Origin: Bacteroidales bacterium | GTDB taxonomy: Bacteria > Bacteroidota > Bacteroidia > Bacteroidales > Lentimicrobiaceae | Reading direction: 5' to 3' | DNA: 64,000 nucleotides | Assembly: GCA_024636955.1 (NCBI GenBank) | Contig: JAGXGB010000012.1 | Location: 1 to 64,000 of the forward strand | Shown here: positions 52,141 through 62,190 of the stretch, piece by piece | Position numbering within the stretch: the stretch's first letter is position 1 | Layout: the number at the start of each line of letters is the position of its first letter | Translations under genes and position numbers: made by a program | Notes under the pieces: generated by a model | The model's database searches: none | What the model was told of the DNA's origin: nothing | What the model saw: only the letters and a program-made list of their open reading frames with translations

Positions 52141-52728
52141 TTGATCATCGAGCAGATAATTGATTTTCTTGCAAATACTGACAGGCAATTATTCCTGTTC
52201 CTGAACAATATTCACAGTCCTTTTTTTGATGACGTTATGTGGTGGTTGAGCCAGAGGCTGACCTGGGCGCCCCTATATGCAGTTCTGCTCATCCTGATGT
52301 GGCTTACATACCGTAACAAGTTCTGGTACATACTTCCACTCATTATATTACTTGTAACACTCACTGATCAAATATCAGTAATTTTCTTCAAAGATGTCTT
52401 TTTGAGGCTAAGGCCCTGTCATGAACCATCACTTGAAGGCATGGTACGCATTGTTAGAGATCACTGCGGAGGTTCGTATGGTTTTGTATCGTCCCATGCT
52501 ACCAATACGTTTGGAGTGGCTGTATTTGGAGGCTCTTTGCTCAAAGTCAAATATAAATGGGCATTTCCCCTTTTACTTTTATGGGCGGCCATAGTATCTT
52601 ACAGTCGCATCTATCTTGGTGTACATTATCCTGGTGATGTTATTGGGGGAGCAATAGTAGGGGCTCTGCTTGGTTGGCTTGTGTTCCTTCTGTTTGAGTG
52701 GATTATCAGAAAGAGATATCCGGCATAA
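52141..52728 (+). CDS. PAP2-family membrane phosphatase
   Basis: The protein has 195 residues with about five membrane helices. The phosphatase signature is complete: KDVFLRLRPCHEP, YGFVSSHATNTFGVAVF and SYSRIYLGVHYPGDVIGG (Arg and His of motif three). It dephosphorylates a lipid phosphate such as undecaprenyl pyrophosphate or phosphatidic acid; the substrate is not clear. The frame begins with TTG at 52141, 19 bp after obgE. No ATG precedes the conserved N-terminal helix, so the TTG start is accepted with some doubt. Confidence 0.9.
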   Translation: MIIEQIIDFLANTDRQLFLFLNNIHSPFFDDVMWWLSQRLTWAPLYAVLLILMWLTYRNKFWYILPLIILLVTLTDQISVIFFKDVFLRLRPCHEPSLEGMVRIVRDHCGGSYGFVSSHATNTFGVAVFGGSLLKVKYKWAFPLLLLWAAIVSYSRIYLGVHYPGDVIGGAIVGALLGWLVFLLFEWIIRKRYPA

Positions 52729-52750
52729 ATGAATTTTAAAACCAAAAAAT

Positions 52751-53086
52751 ATGAACTTCCTTATCCGGCTTTTAATTTCAACCCTTGCTGTATTATTGTC
52801 AGCTTATCTGCTGCCTGGTGTGGCAGTTGATTCTTTTATTACTGCTCTGCTGGTCGCAATTGTTCTATCGCTTTTGAATGTTATAGTAAAACCTATTCTG
52901 GTTATTCTAACTATACCCATCACAATTATCACTCTGGGTCTCTTTCTGCTTGTAATCAATGCCATAATCATCATGTTGGCTTCCTCAATTATTTCGGGCT
53001 TCATGGTTGATAATTTCTGGTATGCTTTATTGTTCAGCATTGTACTTTCTATAGTAAACTCTCTATTTGGAAGGTTAAATGAGTAA
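52751..53086 (+). CDS. Small four-helix membrane protein (phage holin 4_2/DUF-type superfamily)
   Basis: The protein has 111 residues and four membrane helices with the conserved pattern LRLLISTLAVLLSAYLLPGV, VDSFITALLVAIVLSLLN, ITLGLFLLVINAIIIMLAS and FWYALLFSIVLSIVNSLF (some shown in part). This is the Phage_holin_4_2 (Mycobacterium holin-like) family, which is widespread on bacterial chromosomes and not linked to phage here. Its function is unknown. It is 22 bp after the PAP2 gene, in the same unit. Confidence 0.85.
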   Translation: MNFLIRLLISTLAVLLSAYLLPGVAVDSFITALLVAIVLSLLNVIVKPILVILTIPITIITLGLFLLVINAIIIMLASSIISGFMVDNFWYALLFSIVLSIVNSLFGRLNE

Positions 53087-53147
53087 GATGGCCAACTTTT
53101 ATGTAAGAGCATCTTCACTATATTCGCAGTCTAAATTATAATTACCA

Positions 53148-53612
53148 ATGAAAGCAAGGGTTATTACAGATAAGAGTCTGACTGAAGAAATTATTAAGGC
53201 CTGTGAGGTGTGTTTTGTAGGCATGGTTGATGAACATGGAATGCCCTATACATTACCTTTTAATTTCGGGTATGCTGATGGTATTCTTTATCTGCATTCC
53301 GGTCCGGTAGGTCACAAATTAAACATACTTCGCAACAACCCCAATGTTTGCATAGTTATGAGTACAGCCCATCAAATGTACCACCAAAGTGAGCTTGTGG
53401 CTTGTAGCTATGGGATGAAGTACAAGAGTGTTATGATGCGCGGTAAGGTTGAATTTCTTGAAGACCTGGAAGATAAAGTGCTTGCTCTCAGTAAAGTTAT
53501 GCAGCAGTATACAAAGCGTGAGGATTACCGCTACAGTCAACCGGCACTAAAAAATGTAACGGTAATGCGTATTGTCCCTACCCAAACTGATTGCAAGTAT
53601 TTCGGGTATTAG
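53148..53612 (+). CDS. NimA-like pyridoxamine 5'-phosphate-oxidase-fold flavoprotein
   Basis: The protein has 154 residues in the split-barrel FMN-binding fold. Similarity to nitroimidazole-resistance protein NimA and relatives is seen in CEVCFVGMVDEHGMPYTLPF, ILYLHSGPVGHKLNILRNNP and YKSVMMRGKVEFLED. Such proteins bind FMN or heme; some reduce nitroimidazoles, but most have unknown natural roles. Resistance cannot be claimed from sequence. It ends the run of plus-strand genes that starts at hpt. Confidence 0.82.
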   Translation: MKARVITDKSLTEEIIKACEVCFVGMVDEHGMPYTLPFNFGYADGILYLHSGPVGHKLNILRNNPNVCIVMSTAHQMYHQSELVACSYGMKYKSVMMRGKVEFLEDLEDKVLALSKVMQQYTKREDYRYSQPALKNVTVMRIVPTQTDCKYFGY

Positions 53613-53712
53613 AGAATAACCTAAATTGTTAACGTGTTAAAGGCCTTCTCTTAAAAGCTCGTTAAAAGAGGTAGGTGCCTTCTTTGAAGAGTATGGCTTA
53701 AGGAATCCTGCC

Positions 53713-56529
53713 TTAATACTCTGACAAATCAAATGAAAAAATTAGTGAAAAATGCATATTGCCGGTTTCTGTTAAATATGCAGATCTAAACCCTGCACTA
53801 AGTGGTGCTGGTAATGAGAGAAGATGAAAATCGGCTAACAGGTCTGCACCAATTGATGACCATGCCTTATTGTTGGTGTTTAAGTCAAATGCATGATCAT
53901 AAAAAGCAGTACCTCTTATCCTTTTCAGATAAAATGCTGTACCAACATTAAAATCAGGATAAGCAATTGGAAGTGAGTATGAAGGCCTCAGGCGAAGCAT
54001 TTTATTTGGAATTCGCTGGTTGTAACCTGCAGGCAAACCAATATCAGCTGAAAACCTGTATCCTTCTTCCGTTGGGTTTAGCTGTTGCAAGGCAGCAAAC
54101 AGCTGGAATGAATGGTTTTTAATCAATCCGGGCAAGTATATCCTTGTTTGCACGGATGAAAGATCACCGGGCTGATAGTCACCGTATGGCGAATTCTTAT
54201 AGTGTATGTTAACTGTTAAACCTAAAGGGGGCGCTAAATCGCGGTAAGCCTGCTTGCTAAGTATATAACCATAGGCCCGATAATCAAAAGCACCAATAAT
54301 GCCATCACCAAAAGCATGATGGGTAGTATTAATGCGAATCCTATTGATCAGTTGATGTCGCACTTCAAAGTATGCCCCATAGCTGTACTGTCCACTATAA
54401 GTACTGAGCCATTGGCCAATGCTTAAATCCCATGAAGCTTCATTCCATTCGTTATTATATACTGTATCATTCAATATGCCTGAACTGGAGCGACCACCGT
54501 AAGAGAATGCCGTGTTGATTTCAGGAAACCAACCTCTCCAGCTCAATTCAGCTCTCCATTTCCCTGCTTCTTCTTCCAAATTATAATCATAACCTGCTGT
54601 GAGAAAGAGCGTACTTAAAAGATTCTGACTCATTATTGATACTCCCGGACTAACTTCCTGATCATCAACTTTCACATAAACCGGAGCCCAGCTATGGAAG
54701 TTAAAGAGGTTGCCAGTCTTTGAATAGTCAGTGATAGTCATTGACTCATCTGGTAAGGTTGTTTCAGCAAGTGCATTTTCCTGAATGCCTAATGCTGTAG
54801 CCAGAGGCCACCTATTATTGTTATTCCATGTGATGCTTCTTTGCGTTTGCTGGGCTGACTGCATCTCAACAATACGGTATCCATCAGAAGTATAGTATGA
54901 CAGCAACAGGATATTGCCGTTTGACTTTCCAATATACGGATGCTTTGTTCCAAACATGGAGTTTGTGAGTACCATTATTTCTTTTATACCAGGTATAAAA
55001 GAACAAATTTCATTTTTTTCCTCAACATCCATGTTGAAAATTATTCTGTCACCTAAATGTTGCGGATCAGCTATCTCATCACTTATTACCGGTGTGATAG
55101 TTTTAATAGTCGAATCAGCTATACTATATATAGCAAGCTGCTTTCCATTATCTCCCGTAAGTATGCATACCACTTCATTATTATCAGGTGACCATGAAGG
55201 TGAACTAATAAACATGTTATTTATGGAAGGTACTTGCAGGGTGATGTTTCCGGAAAGATTTAGGAAAGTAAGGTAATTAGTACCTGCTTCTGTGACTTCC
55301 GATGTTACAATGCTGCTATTATCAGGTGATACCGTCGGTGCAAAAAGTCTGCTACGCGTTTTTATTTTAATCACTTCATCCGAAGCAGGATCAAGCAACA
55401 CTAAAGTTGAATAAGCTTGTAAATCCCACCTAACATGAGGTCGGCGTTCAGTCCAACTTATCCATTTCCCATTAAACGCTACTTCGTCATTAAAGAGAAA
55501 TCCGGGAGTATAAATTAGTTCTTCATTGCCAATGCTGTCAATAAATACAAACCTGTGTATGTCTTTTAAGGACTGCTTTAATGCAATAATGCCACCCATA
55601 AATTTGAAAGGATGGGTGTAATTGGTGTAAACAGATTGCTCGGTTATTGTTAAGGGATTAAAATTCCTTATTACTTGTGGCTCATCCCACAGACTGTCGA
55701 GATGCATCATTGACTTATTATACAGTCCTTTTTTGTTTGTACCGGCAATAAGTTTGATTCCTTTGCTGAAAGGGTTTAGTGTATATGGTTTCCTACCTGT
55801 TCTGTTAAGTGCTGAATTCCATATATCTATACCATATTCACTCCTTGCAGTAGCTACAATATGATAGCCCAGTATATAGTGATTAGGCGTGAAATCTTTA
55901 TAAGAACCAAGTGTTGCCTTGGTATAATGATAGGCACCTTTCTCTTTTAGTTGTGCTTTCAGTGGCATCGCAAAATCAGCCACTCTACCTCTTCCTGTAT
56001 GGGTAAGGCCTGTTTCAACAGCAACGGCATCACCTTCCATAAACCAGGGTGGTACAAAAAGCCCTATAATTGCCGGTGCCGCCTGTTGACCAAATATATA
56101 ACTGAGCGTTTTGGTGAAACCCTGATTAACTTTTGATATTTGTGCAATATGGCGGTACTCGTGAAGCACCAGTTGTTCCAGCCATGATTGTCCGTAAATA
56201 TCCTGAGGTGGTATGGTAAGGAACTCAAGGCGCCGGGGAGCCCAAATGGTAAATGCATTTGAGTATACATTACCGGTGTGAAGTACTACAGGCGTATAAG
56301 GAGGAATTACTCTTAACGATCGTGATGCAGGTATACGCCATTGCTCAAGCATAACAGCAGTTTGTATGGCGTTCTTATCATAGTAATCAGGGAATATAAC
56401 TCTGAAGTTTTCAGTGCGAGCCTGCCTCCAGTTAATGCTCCACCTGTCCTGCCCAATATCATAATACTGACCCGAGCAGTGCAGGATGTTTAAGAGTAAA
56501 AGTGCAATTATGAAAGTAAACCTTACCAT
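53713..56529 (-). CDS. Exported gluzincin-like peptidase with PD40 propeller and outer-membrane barrel
   Basis: The protein has 938 residues and a signal peptide (about 1-20). Residues 30-230 resemble a zinc peptidase: VLHEYRHIAQ (His123, Glu124, His127, the HExxH pattern) with a third-ligand candidate Glu165 in WFMEGDAVAVE. Residues about 240-600 form a TolB/PD40 beta propeller (PTVSPDNSSIVTSE, PSWSPDNNEVVCI). From about 640 the sequence looks like an outer-membrane beta barrel and ends in MHFSLIFSFDLSEY. The peptidase head would face the periplasm or the surface. Related proteins occur in Bacteroidota and are not well characterised. Confidence 0.75.
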   Translation of the reverse strand: MVRFTFIIALLLLNILHCSGQYYDIGQDRWSINWRQARTENFRVIFPDYYDKNAIQTAVMLEQWRIPASRSLRVIPPYTPVVLHTGNVYSNAFTIWAPRRLEFLTIPPQDIYGQSWLEQLVLHEYRHIAQISKVNQGFTKTLSYIFGQQAAPAIIGLFVPPWFMEGDAVAVETGLTHTGRGRVADFAMPLKAQLKEKGAYHYTKATLGSYKDFTPNHYILGYHIVATARSEYGIDIWNSALNRTGRKPYTLNPFSKGIKLIAGTNKKGLYNKSMMHLDSLWDEPQVIRNFNPLTITEQSVYTNYTHPFKFMGGIIALKQSLKDIHRFVFIDSIGNEELIYTPGFLFNDEVAFNGKWISWTERRPHVRWDLQAYSTLVLLDPASDEVIKIKTRSRLFAPTVSPDNSSIVTSEVTEAGTNYLTFLNLSGNITLQVPSINNMFISSPSWSPDNNEVVCILTGDNGKQLAIYSIADSTIKTITPVISDEIADPQHLGDRIIFNMDVEEKNEICSFIPGIKEIMVLTNSMFGTKHPYIGKSNGNILLLSYYTSDGYRIVEMQSAQQTQRSITWNNNNRWPLATALGIQENALAETTLPDESMTITDYSKTGNLFNFHSWAPVYVKVDDQEVSPGVSIMSQNLLSTLFLTAGYDYNLEEEAGKWRAELSWRGWFPEINTAFSYGGRSSSGILNDTVYNNEWNEASWDLSIGQWLSTYSGQYSYGAYFEVRHQLINRIRINTTHHAFGDGIIGAFDYRAYGYILSKQAYRDLAPPLGLTVNIHYKNSPYGDYQPGDLSSVQTRIYLPGLIKNHSFQLFAALQQLNPTEEGYRFSADIGLPAGYNQRIPNKMLRLRPSYSLPIAYPDFNVGTAFYLKRIRGTAFYDHAFDLNTNNKAWSSIGADLLADFHLLSLPAPLSAGFRSAYLTETGNMHFSLIFSFDLSEY

Positions 56530-56630
56530 TCAACAAATGTAAGAAAGTTCAACTGCGACACATCTGACTATAGAGATATAATGCGAAGTATACTCAAAAG
56601 TATTAATAACATCCTAAAAGAAGAAAGTGA

Positions 56631-57308
56631 TTATTTGCTAAAAGCATTCCACTCCGGAGTATCAGGCATAGGTGCCGTAATTTCCAGTATCTTACCACCA
56701 ACAGGATGGGCGAACCGAAGCTTGTAGGCATGTAAACATATTGAACCGTCCTTGTTGGCGCGGCGTGCACCATATTTTACATCACCTCTTATGGTAAGGC
56801 CAACAGCAGCAAGCTGCGCCCGTATCTGGTGATGGCGACCTGTATGGAGATCTATTTCAAGTAGGTGGAGAGTTTTGCCTGAAGCTATATGTTTGTAGGT
56901 TAGCTCAGCTGATTTGCTTTCCGGTGTTCCGGCTTTTACTACATGTGATTTATTGGCTGCCTCGTTTTTTCGAAGGTGGTGAATAAGCACTTGTTCTTCA
57001 AATTCAGGTTTCTGATCAGTAATAGCAAGATAAGTTTTCTGGAATTCCCGGTCCTTTACCATCTGGGTCATGCGTGAAAGAGCCTTTGAAGTCTTAGCAA
57101 AAATAACAGCACCACTTACTGGTCGGTCTATTCTATGCACTAATCCGAGGAACACATCGCCGGGCTTGTTGTATTTTTCTTTGATATACAGCTTTATGAT
57201 ATCAAGTAGCGGAACATCCCCCGTTTTGTCACCCTGTACAATTTCTCCCGGTTTCTTATTAATAATCAACAGGTGATTGTCCTCATATAAGATCCGGGAT
57301 TTTTCCAT
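56631..57308 (-). CDS. RluA-family pseudouridine synthase
   Basis: The protein has 225 residues and no S4 domain. The catalytic motif is GLVHRIDRPVSGAVIFAKTS with the catalytic Asp after HRI, and TGRHHQIRAQLAAVG follows. It isomerises uridine to pseudouridine in rRNA or tRNA; the exact site is not clear. The HRxDxx(T/V)SG motif varies from the usual HRLDxxTSG only at conservative positions. PanB lies upstream on the same strand, with repeated DNA (57317-57380) between. Confidence 0.92.
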   Translation of the reverse strand: MEKSRILYEDNHLLIINKKPGEIVQGDKTGDVPLLDIIKLYIKEKYNKPGDVFLGLVHRIDRPVSGAVIFAKTSKALSRMTQMVKDREFQKTYLAITDQKPEFEEQVLIHHLRKNEAANKSHVVKAGTPESKSAELTYKHIASGKTLHLLEIDLHTGRHHQIRAQLAAVGLTIRGDVKYGARRANKDGSICLHAYKLRFAHPVGGKILEITAPMPDTPEWNAFSK

Positions 57309-57316
57309 ATAATACG

Positions 57317-57380
57317 TGCTTCTATTAAATGCTGACTGTTAAATATACTTGCTTCTATTAAATGCTAACTTATGAATACT
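57317..57380 (-). repeat. Two direct repeats of about 33 bp upstream of the pseudouridine synthase
   Basis: TGCTTCTATTAAATGCT begins both copies, at 57317 and 57350, followed by similar (G/A)ACT(G/T)-AAATACT ends. A weaker third echo (TGTACTTCGATTAAAAACT) is near 57391. These could be copies of the leader of the synthase gene. Confidence 0.75.
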
Positions 57381-57424
57381 CGGGATTACACTGTACTTCG
57401 ATTAAAAACTCCAAAAACAATGAT

Positions 57425-58252
57425 CTAGTATTGCTCCTTTTCATTAGGGAAATCAACCTGCTTCACATCATTGATATATGATTTCACTGAGTTCTGAATC
57501 TGACTGCTGAGGTCGTTATACCTACGGAGGAAACGTGGTGAAAACTCCTGGGTAATGCCCAGCATATCATGTAACACCAAAACCTGTCCGTCAACTCCGG
57601 GACCAGCACCAATGCCAATAATTGGTATTTTGAGCTCAGAAGCTACTTTGGTTCCCAGCTTTGCAGGAATTTTCTCAAGCACTATACTGAAGCATCCAAC
57701 GTCCTCAAGTAAATGAGCATCATCAACAAGTTTATTTGCTTCAGCTTCTTCGGTTGCCCTTACTACGTATGTTCCAAATTTATGAATAGACTGTGGTGTC
57801 AAGCCAAGGTGTCCCATAATAGGTATACCTGCTGAGAGTATACGCTGAACAGATTCCAGGATTTCCCTTCCACCTTCAATCTTTACTGCATCGGCCCCTG
57901 ATTCCTTCATGATTCTTATTGCTGAAGTGAGCGCCTCTTTCAAATTACCCTGGTAAGTTCCAAATGGGAGATCAACAATCATAAGTGCCCTCTTAACAGC
58001 CCTTATTACTGATGTACCATGGTAAATCATCTCATTCAGCGTAATAGGCAATGTTGATGAATGGCCTGCCATAACATTGGAAGCTGAGTCGCCAACAAGT
58101 ATCACATCAATACCTGCCTGATCAAGTAATCGGCCCATAGAAAAATCATATGCTGTAAGCATAGCGATCTTCTCATTATTGTTTTTCATCTCTTGCAACA
58201 CATGCGTGGTTACTTTAGAGACACCTGCAAACTTTGAAACTTTTGCTTCCAT
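57425..58252 (-). CDS. panB: 3-methyl-2-oxobutanoate hydroxymethyltransferase
   Basis: From the ATG at 58252 the product has 275 residues. Motifs are [73 protein letters not shown] and [11 protein letters not shown]. It transfers a hydroxymethyl group from methylene-tetrahydrofolate to ketoisovalerate in the pantothenate and CoA pathway. A TTG two codons earlier exists but the ATG is preferred. No panC or panD is nearby. Confidence 0.95.
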   Translation of the reverse strand: MEAKVSKFAGVSKVTTHVLQEMKNNNEKIAMLTAYDFSMGRLLDQAGIDVILVGDSASNVMAGHSSTLPITLNEMIYHGTSVIRAVKRALMIVDLPFGTYQGNLKEALTSAIRIMKESGADAVKIEGGREILESVQRILSAGIPIMGHLGLTPQSIHKFGTYVVRATEEAEANKLVDDAHLLEDVGCFSIVLEKIPAKLGTKVASELKIPIIGIGAGPGVDGQVLVLHDMLGITQEFSPRFLRRYNDLSSQIQNSVKSYINDVKQVDFPNEKEQY

Positions 58253-58297
58253 GATCAAGGTTTAAATTAGGCTTTTTGATGATTGAGTAATTCGTTG

Positions 58298-58305
58298 CAA
58301 AACTA
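58298..58305 (-). promoter_or_regulatory. Putative -7 element TAGTTTTG for panB
   Basis: Reads TAGTTTTG on the minus strand, 45 bases before the panB ATG. Confidence 0.45.
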
Positions 58306-58486
58306 ATAAAAGAATGGCTTTAGCTGCATTTATTTGATTACTCGCGATGCATCGACAAAAACTGCTGGCCATTTTCTGTGATTAAACAGTTAAAGTGTGG
58401 TTCGGTTTCACCATTTATTTATCTGCCTTAAACTCTTACATTAAGCATACTTTTTTGTTATATTCTTATAAATCAATCTATTTGTT

Positions 58487-58747
58487 ATGGAAAACCATGC
58501 TGGAATACTAAATACCCAAACACCTGAACCGGTTGATCCGGATACAATTAACCCAACCACTCCTGTCCCCGACAGGCCACATCCTGTTACACCACATCCT
58601 GAAGCACCTGATCCTGCAAGTCCGGTTCCGGAACTACCAAATCCAACAACACCTATACCCGGTGTTGAACGACCCGAAGTACCTGCTACTCCTTATCAAC
58701 CTGAAACTCCGGTTCCTCCACCAATGGGCTTTCATAACGTTAATTGA
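58487..58747 (+). CDS. Proline/threonine-rich small protein of unknown function
   Basis: The protein has 86 residues, about a third of them Pro. It is built of short degenerate blocks such as PVPDRPHPVTP, PHPEAPDPASPVPELP and TTPIPGVERPEVP, then ends in MGFHNVN. No signal peptide, membrane helix or known domain is visible. The ATG at 58487 has no obvious promoter. Such a low-complexity frame could be a real disordered protein or a chance frame; the steady repeat register and clean start and stop favour a gene. Confidence 0.5.
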   Translation: MENHAGILNTQTPEPVDPDTINPTTPVPDRPHPVTPHPEAPDPASPVPELPNPTTPIPGVERPEVPATPYQPETPVPPPMGFHNVN

Positions 58748-58813
58748 ATAATCAAATATTCTTGTAACAGCATATAAACAGGCATGAATGTGAGGCCTTG
58801 TTGAAATAAAATG

Positions 58814-58821
58814 TACTTTTG
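58814..58821 (+). promoter_or_regulatory. Putative -7 element TACTTTTG for the 58868 lipoprotein
   Basis: TACTTTTG lies 46 bases before the ATG at 58868. Confidence 0.5.
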
Positions 58822-58867
58822 TAGTCTTGACAACATTATGTCATAAAACTCAAAAGTATTTTTCAGA

Positions 58868-59914
58868 ATGAAAAGGTCCACACTGATTTTTGCTTCATTG
58901 CTACTCTTTGTATCTACAGTTTTTTTTACCGCTTGCGAAACTGATGTTGACGTTTCGGCTGATTATAAAGATATTACCATTGTTTATGGCCTCCTCAGCA
59001 AAAGTGATTCAGTGCATTATTTAAAAATAAACAAGGCTTTTCTTGGCGATGGAAATTCGCTTGAATATGCTCAAATTCCTGACTCATCAAGTTATTTAAA
59101 TAATATTGAAGTAACTATTACTGAAAAACTGCAAGGCTCAGTAGTAAGGGTTTTTCCTTTTGAAAGCACAATTATTACAGATAAAGAGGATGGCATTTTT
59201 TACAATCCTGAGCAGGTTGTATACCGCTCAAATTTCCTTGTTCCTGTAGATGTAGATAACAAAGAATACACTTATGATTTATTAGTGCGAAATAAAAATA
59301 CCAACAAGGAAGTAACATCAAGTACGAACCTGGTAAAGAATTTTGACATTATTACTCCTCGTTTTGGTCAACCCACTATTGACTTTATAAGCCCTAGTGC
59401 ACAGCCGGTTAAATGGAAAACAGCAAAAGATGGCAGACGTTATGATGTATTTATTCGCATTTGGTTTGCAGAGGTTATTGCACCAAATAATGATACAATC
59501 GACCGATATTTCGATTGGAAATTAGGAACAGCTAAAGCTACTTTTCTTGATGGTAAAGAAGAGCTTAGCATTTTTTATGTTCCTGAAGGATTATACGGTA
59601 TTGCTCAAAGTCTTATTCCACGTAAAGGAGTTGATGAAAATGATATTTCAGAAGATGATATTGTAGCCCGGCTAATCAACAGGGCTGAATATACTGTAGT
59701 AGTCTCAGGCGATGCATTAAACACATATCTTGATGTTAACGGTCCTTCATCTGGTATAATACAGGATAGACCGGAATACACAAATATCAATAATGGTTTG
59801 GGATTGTTCTCAAGCAGGTTTGCTAAATCAACTTTTATTAAGATAGGTGCTAAAACCGAAGCCCGACTTATAGAAATTAGCAGTTTGAAGTTTGTTGACA
59901 AGCTGGGAAATTAA
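58868..59914 (+). CDS. Lipoprotein of unknown function (DUF4249-like layout)
   Basis: The protein has 348 residues. It starts with a lipoprotein signal (lipobox FTAC). The mature part is beta-rich, with an early strand pair DITIVYGLLSKSDSVHYLKI that resembles the opening of surface lipoproteins such as DUF4249, though I cannot confirm the family. It is a single-gene unit with a terminator at 59961-59988. Envelope location is predicted; the function is not known. Confidence 0.8.
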   Translation: MKRSTLIFASLLLFVSTVFFTACETDVDVSADYKDITIVYGLLSKSDSVHYLKINKAFLGDGNSLEYAQIPDSSSYLNNIEVTITEKLQGSVVRVFPFESTIITDKEDGIFYNPEQVVYRSNFLVPVDVDNKEYTYDLLVRNKNTNKEVTSSTNLVKNFDIITPRFGQPTIDFISPSAQPVKWKTAKDGRRYDVFIRIWFAEVIAPNNDTIDRYFDWKLGTAKATFLDGKEELSIFYVPEGLYGIAQSLIPRKGVDENDISEDDIVARLINRAEYTVVVSGDALNTYLDVNGPSSGIIQDRPEYTNINNGLGLFSSRFAKSTFIKIGAKTEARLIEISSLKFVDKLGN

Positions 59915-59960
59915 AAGCATGACGAAATGTCAGTTACTGACAGTAAACATAAATATTGGA

Positions 59961-59988
59961 AAGATCGGCTACATAGTCGGTCTTTTTT
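59961..59988 (+). terminator. Intrinsic terminator after the lipoprotein gene
   Basis: AAGATCGGCT and AGTCGGTCTT form a stem (with G-U pairs) around the loop ACAT, followed by a run of T residues. Confidence 0.8.
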
Positions 59989-60129
59989 CTTATAACCCTT
60001 TATTTGCAAGCACTTCAGGTGGTTTGTCCATCTAAAGATTTGAAAATTTGTTATTATTCCTACCCATTGGCATAATCATTGAAAAGAGACTATCCAAACA
60101 TTGAACAACAATTAAAATACTTACATGAT

Positions 60130-62043
60130 ATGGGTAAAATTATAGGAATTGACCTCGGTACGACCAACTCGTGCGTTGCAGTAATGGAAGGGAATGAACC
60201 GGTGGTAATTCCCAATAGCGAAGGAAAGCGCACTACTCCTTCTATAGTTGCATTTACAAGTAACGGTGAAAGGAAAGTAGGTGATCCTGCAAAGCGTCAG
60301 GCAATTACTAACCCTGAACATACCATCTATTCTATAAAGCGTTTCATGGGCGAAACCTTTGACCGCGTTACCAAAGAAACAGGCAGGGTTCCTTACAAAG
60401 TAGTTAAAGGTGACAATAACACACCCCGTGTTAAAATTGATGACCGTACCTACACACCACAGGAAATTTCAGCAATGGTGCTTCAGAAAATGAAGAAAAC
60501 TGCTGAAGACTACTTAGGGCAAACTGTTACTGAAGCAGTTATCACTGTTCCTGCTTATTTTAGTGATTCACAAAGGCAAGCTACTAAGGAAGCAGGTGAA
60601 ATTGCCGGACTTACCGTTAAGCGTATTATAAACGAGCCTACAGCTGCAGCTCTTGCTTATGGACTTGATAAGAAGAGTCATGACATTAAAGTTGCGGTTT
60701 TTGACCTTGGTGGAGGTACTTTTGATATTTCTATCCTTGAACTGGGTGAAGGAGTTTTTGAAGTTAAATCAACCAATGGCGATACCCATTTAGGTGGTGA
60801 CGACTTTGACCATAAGATCATTGACTGGCTGGCTGAAGAATTTAAGAATGATGAAGGAATTGATCTTCGCAAAGATCCAATGGCATTACAACGCTTAAAA
60901 GAAGCTGCTGAAAAAGCCAAGATTGAGCTGTCAAGTTCAACCTCTACTGAAATCAACCTGCCATACATTATGCCGGTTGACGGTATTCCGAAGCATCTTG
61001 TTCGCACATTATCACGTTCAAAGTTTGAACAACTTAATGATGAGTTGATACGTGCAACCATTGAACCTTGTAAACAAGCGCTTAAAGATGCCGGACTTAC
61101 AGTTAATGATATAAATGAAGTTATACTTGTTGGTGGTTCTACACGTATACCTGCCATTCAAAAAATAGTTGAGGAATTTTTTGGAAGAACTCCTTCAAAA
61201 GGTGTTAATCCTGATGAGGTTGTTGCAATTGGTGCGGCCATACAAGGTGGTGTTCTTACCGGTGAAGTGAAAGATGTATTGCTACTTGATGTAACACCTC
61301 TTTCTTTGGGTATTGAAACTTTAGGTGGCGTTATGACTCGTTTGATCGAATCGAATACAACCATACCAACCCGTAAATCAGAAACCTTCTCAACCGCGAG
61401 TGATTCACAACCAACTGTTGAAATTCATATTCTACAGGGTGAGCGTTCAATGGCGAGAGATAATAAGAGCATAGGTCGTTTCCATCTCGATGGTTTACCA
61501 CCTGCACCAAGAGGCGTTCCACAAATTGAAGTAACATTTGATATTGACGCAAACGGCATACTGCATGTATCAGCGAAAGATAAAGGTACCGGCAAATCAC
61601 AGCAAATCAGGATTGAAGCATCTTCTGGATTATCAGAAGCTGAGATCAAGAAAATGAAAGATGAAGCTGCTGCTAATGCTGAAACCGATAAGAAAGCCAA
61701 GGAAGAAATTGACAAGCTCAATAGCGCTGATGCTATGATCTTCCAAACTGATAAGCAGCTGAAGGAATTTGGTGATAAGATACCAGGTGACAAGAAAGCG
61801 CCTATTGAAAAAGCTTTGGCCGATTTAAAGGAGGCACATAAGAATAAGGACATAGCTGCACTTGATACTGCCTTAGCAACACTGAATACAGCATGGCAGG
61901 CAGCAAGTGAGGATATATATAAAGCAACGCAAAGCCAGGAAGGTGCACAGCCTAACCAGGGTGATACTCCTCCTCAGGATGGCGGTAACAATGACAATCC
62001 TGATTCAGAAGTTACTGATGTTGACTTTGAAGAAGTAAAATAA
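60130..62043 (+). CDS. dnaK: Molecular chaperone DnaK (Hsp70)
   Basis: From the ATG at 60130 the product has 637 residues. It begins [20 protein letters not shown], with the ATPase motifs [31 protein letters not shown] and [15 protein letters not shown], the substrate domain [17 protein letters not shown], and the acidic tail ending [10 protein letters not shown]. It refolds proteins with DnaJ and GrpE, which are not in this window. An in-frame TTG at 60079 would add 17 residues without family similarity. A strong terminator follows. No CIRCE element is seen upstream. Confidence 0.97.
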   Translation: MGKIIGIDLGTTNSCVAVMEGNEPVVIPNSEGKRTTPSIVAFTSNGERKVGDPAKRQAITNPEHTIYSIKRFMGETFDRVTKETGRVPYKVVKGDNNTPRVKIDDRTYTPQEISAMVLQKMKKTAEDYLGQTVTEAVITVPAYFSDSQRQATKEAGEIAGLTVKRIINEPTAAALAYGLDKKSHDIKVAVFDLGGGTFDISILELGEGVFEVKSTNGDTHLGGDDFDHKIIDWLAEEFKNDEGIDLRKDPMALQRLKEAAEKAKIELSSSTSTEINLPYIMPVDGIPKHLVRTLSRSKFEQLNDELIRATIEPCKQALKDAGLTVNDINEVILVGGSTRIPAIQKIVEEFFGRTPSKGVNPDEVVAIGAAIQGGVLTGEVKDVLLLDVTPLSLGIETLGGVMTRLIESNTTIPTRKSETFSTASDSQPTVEIHILQGERSMARDNKSIGRFHLDGLPPAPRGVPQIEVTFDIDANGILHVSAKDKGTGKSQQIRIEASSGLSEAEIKKMKDEAAANAETDKKAKEEIDKLNSADAMIFQTDKQLKEFGDKIPGDKKAPIEKALADLKEAHKNKDIAALDTALATLNTAWQAASEDIYKATQSQEGAQPNQGDTPPQDGGNNDNPDSEVTDVDFEEVK

Positions 62044-62080
62044 GAGAGCTGTAATAAAACTCAGCACGAAATTTGTTACT

Positions 62081-62107
62081 AAAGGTGGGGGAATCCCCAC
62101 CTTTTTT
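62081..62107 (+). terminator. Intrinsic terminator after dnaK
   Basis: AAAGGTGGGG and CCCCACCTTT pair around the loop GAAT, with a run of T residues at 62102-62107. Confidence 0.93.
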
Positions 62108-62163
62108 ATTTGTATCATCTTATTTCTTGATCTGTATGAACCAAATAATTAGTACAAAGGGCT

Positions 62164-62171
62164 TATATTTG
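62164..62171 (+). promoter_or_regulatory. Putative -7 element TATATTTG for the 62191 gene
   Basis: TATATTTG lies 19 bases before the ATG at 62191. Confidence 0.5.
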
Positions 62172-62190
62172 TTGTATTACTAAAGTTTAT

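Noticed and set aside
52751-53086. Prophage marker (holin)
   Set aside because: The holin-like fold family is widespread on chromosomes and no phage genes are nearby.
53148-53612. Nitroimidazole-resistance gene
   Set aside because: Only the general NimA-like fold is supported; resistance cannot be inferred from it.
53630-53690. Possible terminator between the NimA-like gene and the peptidase gene
   Set aside because: The stem CTCTT/AAGAG is short and bulged, without a clear U-run; support is too weak.
58533-58751. Second frame of 72 codons over the proline-rich gene
   Set aside because: It is an alternate frame of the same repetitive DNA without a start context; the Pro-rich frame has the better register, start and stop.
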